Shown here piece by piece: positions 1-12,625 of a stretch of 64,000 nt of DNA. Position numbers and translations under genes: made by a program. The stretch lies in contig NC_083571.1 of assembly GCF_027579695.1 (NCBI RefSeq), forward strand, positions 38,452,943 through 38,516,942, given 5' to 3'. The stretch comes from Neoarius graeffei (lineage: Eukaryota; Chordata; Actinopteri; Siluriformes; Ariidae). The notes under the pieces were generated by a model that saw only the letters and a list, made by a program, of their open reading frames with translations, was not told the DNA's origin and did not search any database. Each line of letters begins with the position of its first letter. Position 1 is the stretch's first letter.

Positions 1-167
1 CCCGCGGAATACCCAGACGTGTATAATTACCTCATTAACTTTCCCTCGCTGTTCAGTGGTGAAGCACTGCGTGCTTATAAATCTGTGGACAGTTATCTTT
101 ACAGAAATTCAGGATTTGTCAGCGACTCAGATGTGGCATCTTGTAAACAAGAATCCTCATTGGATGG
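1..167 (+). CDS. Partial exon of a SWIM-family multicopy protein (N-terminal domain)
   Basis: An open reading frame runs from the window edge to a good splice donor (GTAAGT at 168). It encodes about 55 residues with the pattern Y-P-D-V-x-x-Y-L ... A-Y-K-S-V-D-S-Y ... G-F-V. The same spacing occurs in the frames at 26089-26380 and 27008-27300, the second of which ends in a SWIM-type zinc finger. I therefore read this as the N-terminal exon of another member of that family. The upstream part lies outside the window and I did not find the next exon. The function is unknown. A host gene fragment and a piece of a mobile element are both possible. Confidence 0.4.
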
Positions 168-673
168 GTAAGTCACTTAAGTATTGAGTATAGCACTGAC
201 CAGCCGATTATAGAATAGAATAAGGTAATTCCAAATCGTCCGTCTTGTTTACATGGATCTGGCGTTGGAGAGGTAGAGGCTTGGCAGTGGAGATTTGAGT
301 GGCTGTTTTCTGAGCTTAGTCAACAGGCCGGCTCTGCAGCCTCGCTTTTGCTTCAGCTCCCGGCGCCGCCTCCTTCGCTTTGCTTCCGATAACAATCCAC
401 GGAGACCCCGCTGGTCTCGCTATCTCGTCCGGAATGTGTTTTTTTTTTTTTCTCGTCCGGAATGTTGTGCATGCGATGGAAATCGCTACAAACCGTCATT
501 TTCTGCTGGAAACCAATGTCCAGTAAGTCCATACGGTTGTAGTGGATATTGAAGTCCGGTACAGACGAACAACACGCAAAAATACACACAAAAAACATAA
601 AAAACGTGCACAGGTAGGGAGAGCTTGTAGCCGCAGCCGTTGTAGTAGAATTGTATATAGTAGGGTTTTCCAG
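168..673. other. GC-rich stretch after the SWIM-family exon; no gene recognised
   Basis: This holds CpG-rich sequence around 330-420 (CGGCGCCGCC) and a short duplication of TCTCGTCCGGAATGT around 423-465 separated by a T-run. Frames here show no recognisable domain. It may be the promoter or another part of the SWIM-family unit whose exon ends at 167. Confidence 0.3.
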
Positions 674-1049
674 GGGCGGCACGGTGGTGTAGTGGTTAGC
701 GCTGTCGCCTCACAGCAAGAAGGTTCTGGGTTCGAGCCCAGCAGCCGGCAAGGGCCTTTCTGTGCGGAGTTTGCATGTTCTCCCCGTGTCTGCGTGGGTT
801 TCCTCCGGGTGCTCCGGTTTCCCCCACAGTCCAAAGACATGCAGGTTAGGTTAACTGGTGACTCTAAATTGACCGTAGGTGTGAATGTGACTGTGAATGG
901 TTGTCTGTGTCTATGTGTCAGCCCTGTGATGACCTGGCGACTTGTCCAGGGTGTACCCCGCCTTTCGCCCGTAGTCAGCTGGGATAGGCTCCAGCTTGCC
1001 TGCGACCCTGTAGAAGGATAAAGCGGCTTGAGATAATGAGATGAGATGA
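674..1049 (+). mobile_element. tRNA-derived SINE, full length, with target-site duplication
   Basis: The head contains a tRNA-like A box (TGGTGTAGTGGTTAGCGC) and a B box (GGTTCGAGCCC). The body is conserved between all copies in the window and the tail is (GATGA)n. It is flanked by the 11-bp direct repeat GGGTTTTCCAG (663-673 and 1050-1060), which shows retroposition. This is the best reference copy for the roughly fifteen in the window. Confidence 0.9.
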
Positions 1050-1419
1050 GGGTTTTCCAGAAGAAAAGGTAGAAGTAAAAGCAGAAGTAGAAGTAGGAAT
1101 ATGGCGTTTGACCGACACGATGGCGTCTGTCACAATCTGGATCGGCTGTGACGTCACATGCAAGTGCTCCATTGGGACTAGCACACACTTCCTCCATTCA
1201 TTTGGCATTTTCTCATTCTCTAGGATCTTATTAAACACTACGGCAAACAAGAAAATGCTTATTGTTAAAAGCGCTCTACAAATAAACTTGACTTTTATTG
1301 TAAAATAAACTGTGGTTAATGAACCTTAGTTTTATTGAGTCTGACAGTAAAACACTGAACCCTAGACAGAGCCGAACCCTCAACCTCACTGAACCTCCCT
1401 GGTGCTTTATTTACTTTGG
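1050..1419. other. Spacer upstream of HGSNAT, contains a CRE palindrome block
   Basis: No gene is recognised. At 1145-1162 there is an 18-bp block, GGCTGTGACGTCACATGC, with a full CRE palindrome (TGACGTCA). The same 18 bp recurs at about 1844-1861, on the other side of HGSNAT exon 1. GATGGCGTCTGTCAC and similar GC-rich words around 1100-1170 look promoter-like or like the end of a mobile unit. Confidence 0.35.
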
Positions 1420-1500
1420 CACGCGCATGACGTAGGGCGTGATCCTCGCGACTTCCACTGCAGCAGCAGCAGGAGGAGGAACCGGAAGTGTGTATCGTGG
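1420..1500 (+). promoter_or_regulatory. HGSNAT: Putative HGSNAT core promoter / 5' UTR
   Basis: This CpG-rich block directly precedes the inferred HGSNAT start codon. It has a CRE-like TGACGTAG near 1428 and a strong ETS-type ACCGGAAGTG near 1480. No TATA box is evident. The composition suits a broadly expressed lysosomal gene, but the transcription start is inferred only. Confidence 0.5.
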
Positions 1501-3406
1501 ATGGGGAAAAAAGGGAAAAAGAAGAAATCTGTGGAACTGGAAAAGCAGGCCGGAGAATCTGTGAACGATATGGGATCTAAAAGCCAGTATGGAGCTGTCC
1601 TTCTAGCATTAATCGCGGTGATTTTCGCCGTTTCCGGTTCCGCTCTCCGGTCACAGCTGGACTGTAAGTAAACACCGTGCACGCGCGTTTCCTAAATCCA
1701 TAACAATGCGACACACACGGCTGTGCAAAAATACTTTAAAATTTACACACAGAGTGATATAAATACAGAGGGAGGGATTAATCACTGGTTACACAGGAAG
1801 AAAGGAGCAGTTTACAGCTCTGAGCCGCGCGCTTGGGAACTGGGGCTGTGACGTCACATGCGATGCCGGAAGTGTATTTCTGTATTCATGCCAGTCACAT
1901 GACATTGCATTGCATTGAGCAGATGCTTTTATGTTCTTAGACAAGGAAGTTCTAGTGCCAACTGAACAAGTGACAGAAACCTTGAGTGTAATATTCTCTT
2001 GAAGTACCAACACTCAAACAGCCAAGTTAACAAACCAGCCATATAAAGTATAACTAAATACGTAGAGAACCATACTTGCCAACTTTTCAAAATTCTCACA
2101 GGGGAGAAAAGTGCGTGAAGGACATTTTCAATTCTGATGCGCGGTTGAAATGATAAAAACAGTGGATCCCAATTAATTGCAAACCATTTGAAATTTATAC
2201 AATTAAAGAGGGGCGGCACGGTGGCGTAGTGGTTAGCGCTGTCGCCTCACAGCAAGAAAGTCCTGGGTTCGAGCCCCGGGGCCAGCGAGGGCCTTTCTGT
2301 GTGGAGTTTGCATGTTCTCCCCGTGTCCGCGTGGGTTTCCTCCGGGTGCTCTGGTTTCCCCCACAGTCCAAAGACATGCAGGTTAGGTTAACTGGTGACT
2401 CTAAATTGACCGTAGGTGTGAATGTGAGTGTGAATGGTTGTCTGTGTCAATGTGTCAGCCCTGTGATGACCTGGCGACTTGTCCAGGGTGTACCCCGCCT
2501 TTCGCCCGTAGTCAGCTGGGATAGGCTCCAGCTTGCCTGCGACCCTGTAGAAGGATAAAGCGGCTAGAGATAATGAGATGAGATGAGACAATGAAAGAGT
2601 TTTTGAATTGTTGATATTGTTCTATCAATTACTCTAGGTTATGGGATTCATGTATCAGGCATGAGAGAGCTCAGAGTGAAAAATCTGAAATAATACTCTT
2701 GTCTTGAATTTTAATATAAAAACACTGAAAGGGAAGTCTGCTTAAATCAGATTTTGAGCTGAAAAATCTCATGCCAGGTCGGCACGGTGGTGTAGTGGTT
2801 AGCCCTGTCGTCTCACAGCAAGAAGGTCTGGGTTCGAGCCAGGGCTTTGAACCAGAATTTTTTTCCTATTGGTTCGTTCCGAACAGAAACGGAATTTTAA
2901 CGTTTCCGGTTTTGGGTTCCACCATTAAATAGACGTTCCCGAACCGGTTAGAACAAAAAAAAATTTCGTTCCCGGAACGGTTAATTACGTTCCCTGTCAG
3001 CTGTTTAACAAATGGCTATAAAATGATGTCTCTGTCTCATCCAGCTTAAGCCAAATGTAGGCTAATTCTATTACAACCTTCATTAAATAAGACAAGAAAT
3101 AATTCAAAACAATTATTATTTCAAATGTTGGCGATTTGGATTCTCAGTATGTCTTCCCATCTACACAAACAGAAAAAGTGCCAAAAATGAAAGAGAATTC
3201 GTTTAGTGTGTTACCAAAGGCTAGTCAGGCCCTATAGAGGGCTACCGCATGACGTCACCGCGCCGCGAGATTTTGTTAGGCGCCATATTGGAAGACCAAG
3301 TACACATCTATGCAAGTACATACATACATACATAAAACAAACTACACCTGAAATGTAGCCAGGGCCGGTTCTGCCCTAATCTGGACCCAGGTGCAACATC
3401 GCGCAC

Positions 3407-3437
<31 letters not shown>

Positions 3438-6400
3438 AAAAAAACACCAGTCTAAATCAGGACAACCATCACATAACTATAACTATAAACATTTTATATC
3501 AACTATTTTAACTAAATGGGCTATAATAAATAAGCCTGCAGGCAGCCACGGCGAGCCGCCTCAGAAAAGTAACCATTTGTCCTACCTTAAAACTCGTTTT
3601 GCATTTTCTGCCTCCTTTTTTGTATTTTCAACCCTCCGTTTATTTTCTTTCCTTTTCTGAAAACCCGATTTGTGTCCAGACATTTTGTTCTGCTACCAAC
3701 GAACTAACTCGTCAGGTCTCGTCTCTCGAGCCCGCGATGATTCCCGTGGGAAGGGCAACAATTGATACATTTTTACAAACAGCCAATAGGGAGGTTGCAA
3801 CGTTCAGGCTCTTCTTTACTCAGACACTCAGTAATGGAGACGTGATAGCAGTCCACCTTCCCGCTCTCTCCATTCAGTCAGCGAACGTCACACAGGAAGT
3901 GAACCCCAGCAGGTCATAGAAACTTGCGCAGGAGAAGAAGGGCTTTTTTATTTGTAGGCTACGGAAACTTTGAGGAACGAAATAAAAAACCGGTATTAAC
4001 CAGTTACCATTATTTTTAATAAGCGTTTCTGTTCCGGAACATAAAAAATAATAAAGTTTCTGGTTTCGTTTCTGTTCCATGTGAAATAGAAAAAGTTCCC
4101 GGTTTTCGTTCCTTGAACCGGTTCAAAGCCCTGGTTCGAGCCCCATGGCCGGCGAGGGCCTTTCTGTGTGGAGTTTGCATGTTCTCCCCGTGCCCGCGTG
4201 GGTTTCCTCCGGGTGCTCCGGTTTCCCCCACAGTCCAAAGACATGCAGGTTAGGTTAACTGGTGACTCTAAATTGACCGTAGGTGTGAATGTGAGTGTGA
4301 ATGGTCGTCTGTGTCTATGTGTCAGCCCTGTGATGACCTGGCGACTTGCCCAGGGTGTACCCCGCCTTTTGCCTGTAGTCAGCTGGGATAGGCTCCAGCT
4401 TGCCTGCGACCCTGTAGAACAGGATAAAGCAGCTAGAGATAATGAGATGAGATGAGAAATCTCATGCCTGAATATTGTATACATACAGAGACTCACAGAA
4501 AATAACACAAGTGATGCTTTCGAAGAAATATATGTTATTCACCAGCTGGGAGGTCCGTATGGTGAAATACCGTGACCGAGGTCTTGAAAGTACTGAGCGA
4601 GGCCCTCTGGGTCGAGGTCAGTATTCAAGGCCGAGGTCACAATATTTCACCATATGGACCGACCTTAAGTTGGTAAATAATATATTTATTTTTTCTTTAC
4701 CAAATTCTAACAGAAAACGAGAGTGCCCGAAAGGGAAAAACGAGCCGAGCCGCCATTTTGAATCCTGATTCACGGCTGTAATGCAAATGGCTTCCTCCTC
4801 GGTATACAAGTGCACTTCCATGGCAGGAAAAAAAATACATTTTGCCGCTTATGCAGTCCCCTATTTATACAAATAGGAGTCATTCAGGATTCAGCCATGT
4901 TTTTGCTCAGCGTTAGCAAGTTAGAGGTTTTTAGCTTTCTCCTGAAATGTTTTCTTTTATTTCTTCTTCCTCAGGGTAGTAAAGCTCGCTTTCGTTGTGA
5001 ACACTGTCGTTATCGCTATCCATGGTGTAAAATTAATACTATTCTACTGAGAAATGCTGGCAAAAATGTATAAGATTTTTGATAATCTTATAAATAAATC
5101 TTATTTAAAAAAAGATAAATGTTGACAAAAAAAAATGCTACTATGTTTGTTGTTGTGAACGAGCGAGTTGCCAGAGGTCTGTAACCGGGGTCCGTACCGT
5201 AGGATACGGACCCGCTCACCAGCCAGTCAGAGTGCAGGATTTGGACCGCAAAAAAAAATAATATAGGTTATGGGATTCATGTATCAGGCATGAGAGAGCT
5301 CAGAGTGAAAAATCTGAAATAATACTCGTCTTGAATTTTAATGTAATAACAATGAAAGGGAAGTCTTAAATCAGATTTTGAGCTAAAAAAATCTCATGCC
5401 TGAATATTTTATCCATACAGAGACCCACAGAAAATAACACAAGTGATGCTTTAGAAGAATGTTTATAATTTCTTAAAATAGTCACAGTGAATGAAAGTAT
5501 TATTGGATTGCATCAAATGTGTTTTCCTTCTGTAAGCTCATGTAAAAATACAGAGAACTATAATATATATATATAAATTAAATTTTAATAAGATTTAACC
5601 AAAATAGTAACAACTCAATTAAATAAATACTGCACTGTATTAGTACTACTAAAATGCATCTCTCTCACTAAACACTTTCCAACAGAATTTTTAAAAAGCA
5701 CTAGAAATCCTGTCAAAATTCTATCGGAATGCATCAGAGGAATTTGCAAACTTTGACTGGAAGTTTTCAAACAAAATTTAAAAATGGCACTATAAATACT
5801 ACCATACTATCAAAATATACTCCACAATGAAATTCACTCGAATGCAAAATTTTAGTACAACCAAAATACACTCACTAGTAATCTTTCACTTAAAACCTCA
5901 AAACTATCAAAATCAATCACTTTCCAGATAATTCACTTGTAAACTTCATCTCATTATCTCTAGCCGCTTTATCCTGTTCTACAGGGTCGCAGGCAAGCTG
6001 GAGCCTATCCCAGCTGACTACGGGCGAAAGGCGGGGTACACCCTGGACAAGTCGCCAGGTCATCACAGGGCTGACACATAGACACAGACAACCATTCACA
6101 CTCACACCTACGGTCAATTTAGAGTCACCAGTTAACCTAACCTGCATGTCTTTGGACTGTGGGGGAAACCGGAGCACCCGGAGGAAACCCACTTGGACAA
6201 CATGCAAAACTCCGCACAGAAAGGCTCTCGCCGGCCACGGGGCTCGAACCCGGACCTTCTTGCTGTGAGGCGACAGCACTAACCACTACACCACTGTGCC
6301 GCCCACTTGTAAACTTTCAAACATAAATTCAAAATAGCACTAATACACTACCACACTATTCAAATACACTCATCAAACAAATTCTCTGTCATGCAAAATT

Positions 6401-9400
6401 TCACTAAGCACTTTAGAAGTTGTCCAGTTTGTTTCTGAAATGGTATGGAAGACTAGTTTAATTTCACACTCAAATGCCCATTATATTGTGATTTAAGGTA
6501 TCTTTACCTTAAAATGTGTATCTGGCTGGTCGAGCATTTGCTTATCCATGGAAATTCATTCTCCCATGCAACCTGGTATTTGCATTCATATTTTTGCCGT
6601 TTGGTATTTGGTTTCGTGGCTATGATGAATGACTGCTTGTAAAAAATGTTGGACAGCCTGGGTGAATCCTACATTATGGAAGTGACTGTCGTTCTGTTCG
6701 TTGATTGGTTAAAAGTCAGTTGACGTCAGCAGTGTTTCTCATACGATTCTGATTGGACATAATCAGGAGTATTTTTAACTTGGCGCTAGGGATTTCCCAA
6801 AACCGGGAGTTTATCCAGTTTTTAACAAATACGATCGGGAGGCGGGAGACGGAGGCTAAAATCAGGAACCTCCTGGCGAAATCGGGAGGGTTGGCAAGTA
6901 TGGAGAACTCAAAACAGCGAACCCCAGGCAAGATGGTACACAGCCTGGGTTGGTCTCGACCACTGGTCCTCAAACTGGGGGGAGCGCGGACACTTGGCGA
7001 GTGGGGTGTGTGGTCACAGACCGCTCAGTGGCAAATGCAAGGGGCTGGTTTACAGTTTCACCAACAAATAACGGATGTCTTCGTCTTCAGTCCAGCCAAT
7101 GAAAATGGAGAGTTGTTATTTGAAATCTCAGCAAGGAACTTTTATAGACACACCTCAAGTACATAAGATCACAGACATCGGAAACACTACACAGTGCAGA
7201 CTTGGTCTGGGAGAAGTGTGTTGGTATTTGTACCGATGGGGCGCGATCAATGACAGGACGTGAGAGTGGCCAAGTGACACGCCTTCAACAGGTTGTCATG
7301 CTCCATCCTGGACATCCACTCCAGAGATTATGTATCTCTCACACCAGCGCCGATCCGGATCCAGGACGGGAATTCCATCTCACCTGTATTCACTTCCTGG
7401 TTTTCACCGCTGCTTATAAATATGCTGCTTTGTGGTTATAAATATGCTGGATTGACCAACACAGTAAAATGGGAAAGTCCAAGGAGCTCAGTGCAGATCT
7501 GAGAAAGAGGATTGTAGATATACACAACTCTGAAATGTCTCTTGGACCCATTTCTGAACAACTGTAAATTCCAAGATCAGTTCAAACAGTTGTATCCAAG
7601 TTATTGTGAGGTGTAGTCACTTTGCCAAGCCACTTTGCTTCAAGAAAACCCAAAGTGTCACCCTCAGCTGAAAGGATATTGGTTTGGATGGACAGGAACA
7701 ACCCAGGAACCACCATGGCACAGCCCTGTTATGAACTGGAAGCTGATGGATCACTGTCTACAGTTCAGATCACCATGGACTAAGAGGCTACTATCCAAGA
7801 AATAACCCCCTGCTCCAACTAACTTAACTAAAGTTTGAAGCTGACCACACGGACAAAGAAAAAGCCTTCTGGAGGAAAGCTGTATGATCAGATGAGACAA
7901 AGATTGAGTTGTTTGGGCACAATGACCACCATATACAGAGCGACACTGTACTAGCTGGTGGTGGTGGTAGCAGCATCATGTTTTGGGGCTGTTTTGCTGC
8001 CAGTGGAACTGGTTCATTGCACAAAGTGGATAGAATAATGGAGGACTACCTCAGAATTCTTCAGCATAAACCATCAGAAACTTGAACACGACTTGGGAGT
8101 CACAACAGGACAATGAACCCAAACACACATCAGAGCTGGTTGTGGAGGATAAAGCAGGCTAATATTAAGCTTAAAACAAGTCTTGACTTCAGCCCTTTTG
8201 AAAATATATGGACTGTGCTTATAAGTCGCGTCCATGCCAAGAAAAAAAAAATTAATTGAACTCTAGCAATTCTACCATGAAGAGTCGTAAAATATCCAAC
8301 CAGAATTCTGCCAGAAGCTTGTTCATGGTAAAAAAAATGTTTTGGTCAAGGTGAATCTTGCGAAGAGACATTTTGCCCAAATATTAGGTGTGGTGTATGT
8401 ATAATATTGACCCTGTGTTGATTTCAGGAAACCCAAAGAAAACTTGTGCACCAAATTCCTGTGTTTTTTTTTTTAAATTAAAGATGTATACTATACAATC
8501 TGCCACAGAAAAAGAGCAGTTCAGAGAAATTACTGAAAGCCAAAATACTGCCATGACGTTCATATCCAAGATGACATTCACGTCACTGTATGTAAACTTC
8601 TGACTACAACTATAACCTCCCCAACCTATTGATGCCAATCTCCCTTAAAAAATACAAGCCCCGGGATAACTGGACTTAGCCCCTGGTCTTTTCAATAGCT
8701 TGAATAGAAATGGTCCTGTGGCGAACTAACGCATGATGAAAAACGCGGTGCTATTCTGTGTTCGGTTCGTAAATCAACGGGAAACTCAGATTCCTTCACT
8801 GTTGGTTGTTCCCAGACTCTCCTGACTCTGTTCAATTGTAAATCAAATTTTCTGTTGAAGTAAAGGCTAAAGGAATCCTAATACCTCTTTTGAATAATTC
8901 CATGCTAAAATAACTTTAAGTAAGCTCCAAACTAAAGAGCTTTATTTGAGTTTGATGGTGCACAAGCTGCCCAACATCAAGTCTTTCTTATTAGATGCTG
9001 GAGTGGAGCCCAAATTTTATATGGAATGGAGAGGCCTAGCTGTATCTGGACAAATATTTGAGTTGTGCCAGTTTGGTTGGTACAAACCTATATTAAGTCC
9101 AGGGTGATATGTCGGTAACTAAGAAAAAATACAGACTAAGACTAAGAAAAAGTGAAGAATACTTATTCAACGTTATTTTTCAAGGAAAAAAGTGGAGAAA
9201 AATTTTCAGAACCCAGCGGGAACCTTAGAACACTGATGAGAATTTGAAAATCAGAAAAAAGTGTGTGTGTGTGTGTGCGTGTGTGTGTGTGTGTGTGGGG
9301 CTCAGACGGATTATAGAAAGCATGTGACTGTATGAAACTCCTCACTGCTGCGATTAGAAATGAGAGAATTAAATGAGAGCTACTGCCATTTTCAGGAAAC

Positions 9401-10100
9401 AACAGTAACTCAGAGAGACCTGACCTTTAATCTCTTAACACTCTTAAAACACACACGAATATCACATTCTCTAAACATGAAAATGTCTCACAAACCACTA
9501 AGAAAGATGTGTAGAATCAGTGATGTGGTGAAGTTTCCTGTCAGGAGAAATGTGTTTGTGTGAAGTTTCTGGAAGGAGTCTCCAGTGTCAGCGCTCTGTA
9601 ACAGTCAGAGATGAAGCTGGAGCTTTAAGTTTTCTGGAGTTTACACTTTGCAGTAACACGAGAAGCTGCATTTATTGAGAGGTGTTAATGATGATGCACT
9701 GAGGCAGTAAAGGTCAACTGAATTTGTTTATTAATGTTTCTGTTTATTATTAATGTTGATGAAAGAGAAGTTAAAGTTTGTACTGAAGCAGATAGAGGAG
9801 GTGGTGTGTATAATAATAATAATAATAAAGGAAAAATATAATTATGATTCAGTAAAAAGTGAGCATGCTGAGTGACAGGTGATCCTGGGTCACAAAGGGG
9901 TGGGGCTTAGGTTAAATCTGTTCATCCAATCAGAAGCTAGCTCATGTGACATCATCACTCGTTGAATTGGTTTCTTCTCTCAGGGTCGCGTCCCAGCAGG
10001 AAAACTCCAGTGCTGAAGATGGACGAAGCGTTTCTGACCGTCCTGAATGAGATCCAGAATGATCTGATCCTCTTCGTACTGTCAGACCAGTGTTACCAGG

Positions 10101-10160
<60 letters not shown>

Positions 10161-10408
10161 AACACTAATCCCTGGAACAGAACACAGAGGTGAGTATGAT
10201 ATTTTAACAGTGTTTTCTTTGTGTGTGTGTGTGTGTGTGTGCGTGTGTGTGTGCAGTGTTTGCCCCAGCCATTGGGGATTGTACCATCAGTTTCAGAGCT
10301 GGGGAATGTTTCAACAGTGAGCTTCACAGTGAGCACACAACATGCACTCACGCTCCAGCTAAACAGCACACCAGCTAACACTGAGCACTGCAGGTCAGCT
10401 ATACACAC

Positions 10409-10463
<55 letters not shown>

Positions 10464-11211
10464 TTGTGGTGTTTTACTCGTTGTTGCTCTGGTTGTGATT
10501 GAATCTGGAGCTAAATGTCCACAGAGTTCACTTCCACTTCGGGGAGCAGGGGAACTACTCACTGTGGGTGAAGAACCTGACCAACCCCAGTCGCATTAAC
10601 TGCACCATCATCACCGTCACAGAACCCATCAACTCCTACCTGCGTAAGCCTTTGAACTATTAATACATTAAAAATAAAAATAAAGTTAAATGTGCAGTAG
10701 TCAATTCTTGTTCCTTACTAATATAAATAATGTGGAAAAATCAATAATAAGAATATTATTGTATTACAGTCCTGTAACACTGCCTGGGTTGGGTGTGGAT
10801 GATATTTTATGATATTTTAACAGTGTTTTCTTTGTGCGGATAGGCATGGACAGGCTTTGTGCGGATAGGCATGGACCTTTGCGTCCATGGGTTTGAGTGG
10901 GGCTTTGTGTACATGAGTGGAGAATGGGGTGGGGTTTTGTGTAGTATGTTGGAATGGGGGCGGGCTCAAAGAGTGAAAGCGTCATTCAGACTTTTTTGAG
11001 CGCCACTTATTTTACTGTTTCAGACTCATGCTGACTTAATTTACATACTGCACCTTTAATAATAATAATAATAATAATCATCATCATAATGTGTGTATGT
11101 TTGTTCTTGTGTTGTGTTCAGCTCTGCTCATTGCGTTGGTGGTGTGTGTAGCAGTGTGTGTGTTAGCTGTAGTGCAGAGGTCAGTGATGAGGTGAGACAG
11201 AGTGTTTAAAA

Positions 11212-11279
<68 letters not shown>

Positions 11280-11561
11280 TCATACAGGCATTTTTCAAGT
11301 TTTTATTAAACATTTATGCAGTGATGTGCACAGTCCCAGTGGAAGGTGTGTGTGTGTGTGTGTGGTTTCAGGCTGAACTTTGTGAGGAAGCTTATCCTAC
11401 ATGTAGGGAGCAGCATGGAGGCCGAGAGACTCATCAACTCCGTGAGACTCTTTCACTCACTCACTCACCCACCCACCTACCTACCTACCTACCTTTCTTT
11501 TTAGGAACACGTTGTTCCTCATCTTTCTTTATTAATCTTCACCTGCCTTTTCAGCTGTTCA

Positions 11562-11633
<72 letters not shown>

Positions 11634-12336
11634 GATCTCGGTTCTCCTGGTAGAATTGTGGAATCCACTGAGTCTATCACCCCACCCACCACTGGGAGAC
11701 GCCTCCGATCCCTCGACACATTCAGAGGGTAAGAGAGAGAGGAGGGGTTAGAGAGATGGGGGGGAGATGTAGGGTAGAGAGAGATGGGGGACAGAGAGAG
11801 AGAGGGGGTATAGAGGGGATAGAGAGGGGGGGATAGAGGGGTAGAGAGAGATGGGTAGAGAAAGAGGGGGGATAGAGAGAGAGAGTGGGGATAGAGGGGG
11901 TAGAGAGAGATGGGAGATAGAGGGAGTAGAGAGAGATGGGTAGAGAAAGAGGGGGGATAGAGAGAGAGAGTGGGGATAGAGGGGGTAGAGAGAGATGGGA
12001 GATAGAGGGAGTAGAGAGAGATGGGTAGAGAAAGAGGGGGGGATAGAGAGAGAGAGATGGGGATAGAGGGGGTAAAGAGAGATGGGGGATAGGGGGAGTA
12101 GAGAGAGATGGGTAGAGAAAGAGGGGGGATAGAGAGAGAGGGGGATAGAGGGGGTCGAGAGAGATGAGAGACAGAGAGAGAGGCAGATGGGGTAGAGAGA
12201 GATGGGGGATAGAGAGAGAGAGAGATAGACAAGGTAGCAAGAGATGGGCGAGAGAGAGAGAAACAATCCACATATGACCTTTAAAACATGTTCCTCTTTG
12301 CTTGCCATTCCTATTTTTAAAAAAATCATATCCCTG

Positions 12337-12393
<57 letters not shown>

Positions 12394-12544
12394 GTTTGCT
12401 CTGGTGATCATGGTGTTTGTGAATTATGGAGGGGGACGTTACTGGTTCTTTCGACACCAGACCTGGAATGGTCAGAACCAGAACCTGTGTCTCTCCTCTC
12501 TTCTGCTTTCCGTCATTTTTCCTTTTGTTTCTTTTCTGTCCAGC

Positions 12545-12625
<81 letters not shown>

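Larger units (their letters stand above)
2071..6902. mobile_element. Possible composite DNA element with matching ends and 6-bp target repeat
   Basis: The left end reads CATACTTGCCAAC and the right end reads GTTGGCAAGTATG, an inverted pair. GAGAAC lies directly outside both ends (2065-2070 and 6903-6908). Ends beginning CATACTTGCCAACC are common in fish DNA elements. No transposase is seen inside, and the interior holds SINEs, a hAT MITE and a foldback element. It may instead be two unrelated ends of one family. Confidence 0.4.

Noticed and set aside
674-760. tRNA gene
   Set aside because: A and B boxes are present but the remainder does not fold into a tRNA and continues into the SINE body. 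All copies are SINE heads.
542-1021. 159-aa frame on the + strand with Cys/Val-rich sequence
   Set aside because: It translates the SINE at 674-1049. The same peptide reappears wherever the SINE lies (2229, 4168, 5917, 35238, 35658, 49588, 56132), so these are not genes.
11519-12411. Three Ser/Leu/Pro-rich minus-strand frames of 190-250 aa
   Set aside because: They are translations of the homopurine minisatellite and the flanking (CA)n tracts and overlap HGSNAT exons on the other strand.
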